64,000 nt of DNA from Serripes groenlandicus (Eukaryota > Mollusca > Bivalvia > Cardiida > Cardiidae), in NCBI GenBank assembly GCA_031761405.1, contig JASEVX010000011.1, forward strand, positions 22,633,503 to 22,697,502, given 5' to 3'. The position numbers were made by a program, and so were the translations under genes. This document shows positions 63,431 through 64,000 of this stretch, one piece after another. The first letter of the stretch is position 1. Each line of letters starts with the position of its first letter. A model generated the notes under the pieces. It saw only the letters and a program-made list of their open reading frames with translations, did no database searches and was not told the origin of the DNA.

Positions 63431-63660
63431 TCAAACCCTTTCACACATACAATAATTCTGCAGCGGACGACTTTGAAAATTTCTAGGCAAAAATATGGAA
63501 AATCTCTTAAGATGAAGTTTTATTTATTGACTAGAGTTGAAAACATTGTGGCAAAAGGAGAAATTGCTTATTATGACTAAACAAAATTTAGCTACAAGGG
63601 TTTCAAAAAGACGTCTGCTGCAGATGAATTAAAATGCATCTACAAATGGGAAAGGGTTAA
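63431..63660. mobile_element. TTAA MITE, complete copy
   Basis: Left end tcaaaccctttcacacatac; arms 'ctgcagcggacgactttgaa' and 'agacgtctgctgcagatg'; right end aatgggaaagggTTAA. It lies 195 bp from the end of the satellite whose monomer shares its left arm. Confidence 0.82.
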
Positions 63661-63965
63661 TTAATTAAATAAAAATTGCACCTAGAACTTGATCAAGAAT
63701 TAATTTAATTCTTGTGTCTAGTAAAGATGCTTGAACTACTTTATTGTATTTAAAAAACAGTCTGTTCTCCTAAGTCATCAGCTAAGTTAGAACTATTGTT
63801 GTGTGATTGCCTTTTAATGCTTTGTATATTCAATTTCTGCATTGATGCTTCTGCATTAATACTCTTTAACGTCTGTCCTTGCTTTAAAGTAGATTTCGAT
63901 ATAACCAATTAGACTCTTTGTTATATTTTGTGTCATAATATCAGAATCCTTGGCATATTTAATCA
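63661..63965. other. Unassigned spacer
   Basis: AT-rich, no feature seen. Confidence 0.5.
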
Positions 63966-64000
63966 AACCGCCTTGATCGTATAGTGGAAGAGTGCGTGCC
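63966..64000 (+). mobile_element. tRNA-derived SINE head, cut by window end
   Basis: 'cgtatagtggaagagtgcgt' resembles the A-box region of the SINE at 48050 (gtgtagtggtagagtgtctg in that orientation). Too short to be certain. Confidence 0.35.

Overview
The window is nuclear DNA from an animal, most likely a bivalve mollusc. It is AT-rich and intron-bearing, and dominated by tRNA-derived SINEs, TTAA-type MITEs, satellites and non-LTR retrotransposons. Many of the dispersed repeats (for example the GGTCAAGGTCACAGTGACC arrays and the 'gctcacctgagcac...gtgctca' repeat) look like those I know from mollusc genomes. Genus and species cannot be read from the sequence. There is one 200-N assembly gap.

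The main host gene is a CARD-containing initiator-type caspase on the + strand. I reassembled it by hand from eight coding exons between 20975 and 47634. All splice sites are AG/GT, all phases are compatible, and the predicted protein is about 403 residues. CARD is exons 1-2, the p20 subunit with catalytic His (SHG) and Cys (QACQG) is exons 3-5, the interdomain linker is exon 6, and p10 is exons 7-8. The last exon is duplicated 6 kb downstream (53493-53633). The two copies have the same length and acceptor but differ at 16 of 36 bases in the stretch aligning with the substrate-pocket loop L4, against 7 of 105 elsewhere in the exon. This is the most interesting biological signal in the window.

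Layout. 1-8.5 kb: tandem repeats, two fold-back structures and a hAT-like MITE. 8.5-18.7 kb: a graveyard of an AT-rich virus-like DNA element (degenerate packaging ATPase plus a second gene), interrupted by a non-LTR element that is itself interrupted, and by a palindromic MITE. 19-20.9 kb: repeats. 21-32 kb: caspase exons 1-6, with a 2.5 kb fold-back transposon in intron 1 and SINEs and MITEs in the other introns. 32.1-46.1 kb: the 14 kb intron 6, holding a Mutator-like transposon (9-bp target duplication) that carries a nearly intact CR1-type retrotransposon. 46.1-64 kb: caspase exons 7, 8a and 8b, a direct segmental duplication, and a 194-bp satellite (about 37 monomers in two arrays) that appears to have grown from one arm of a TTAA MITE.

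Outside the caspase, nearly everything is mobile or repeat DNA. Several nested insertions can be dated relative to one another from target-site duplications and from comparing repeat copies within the window.
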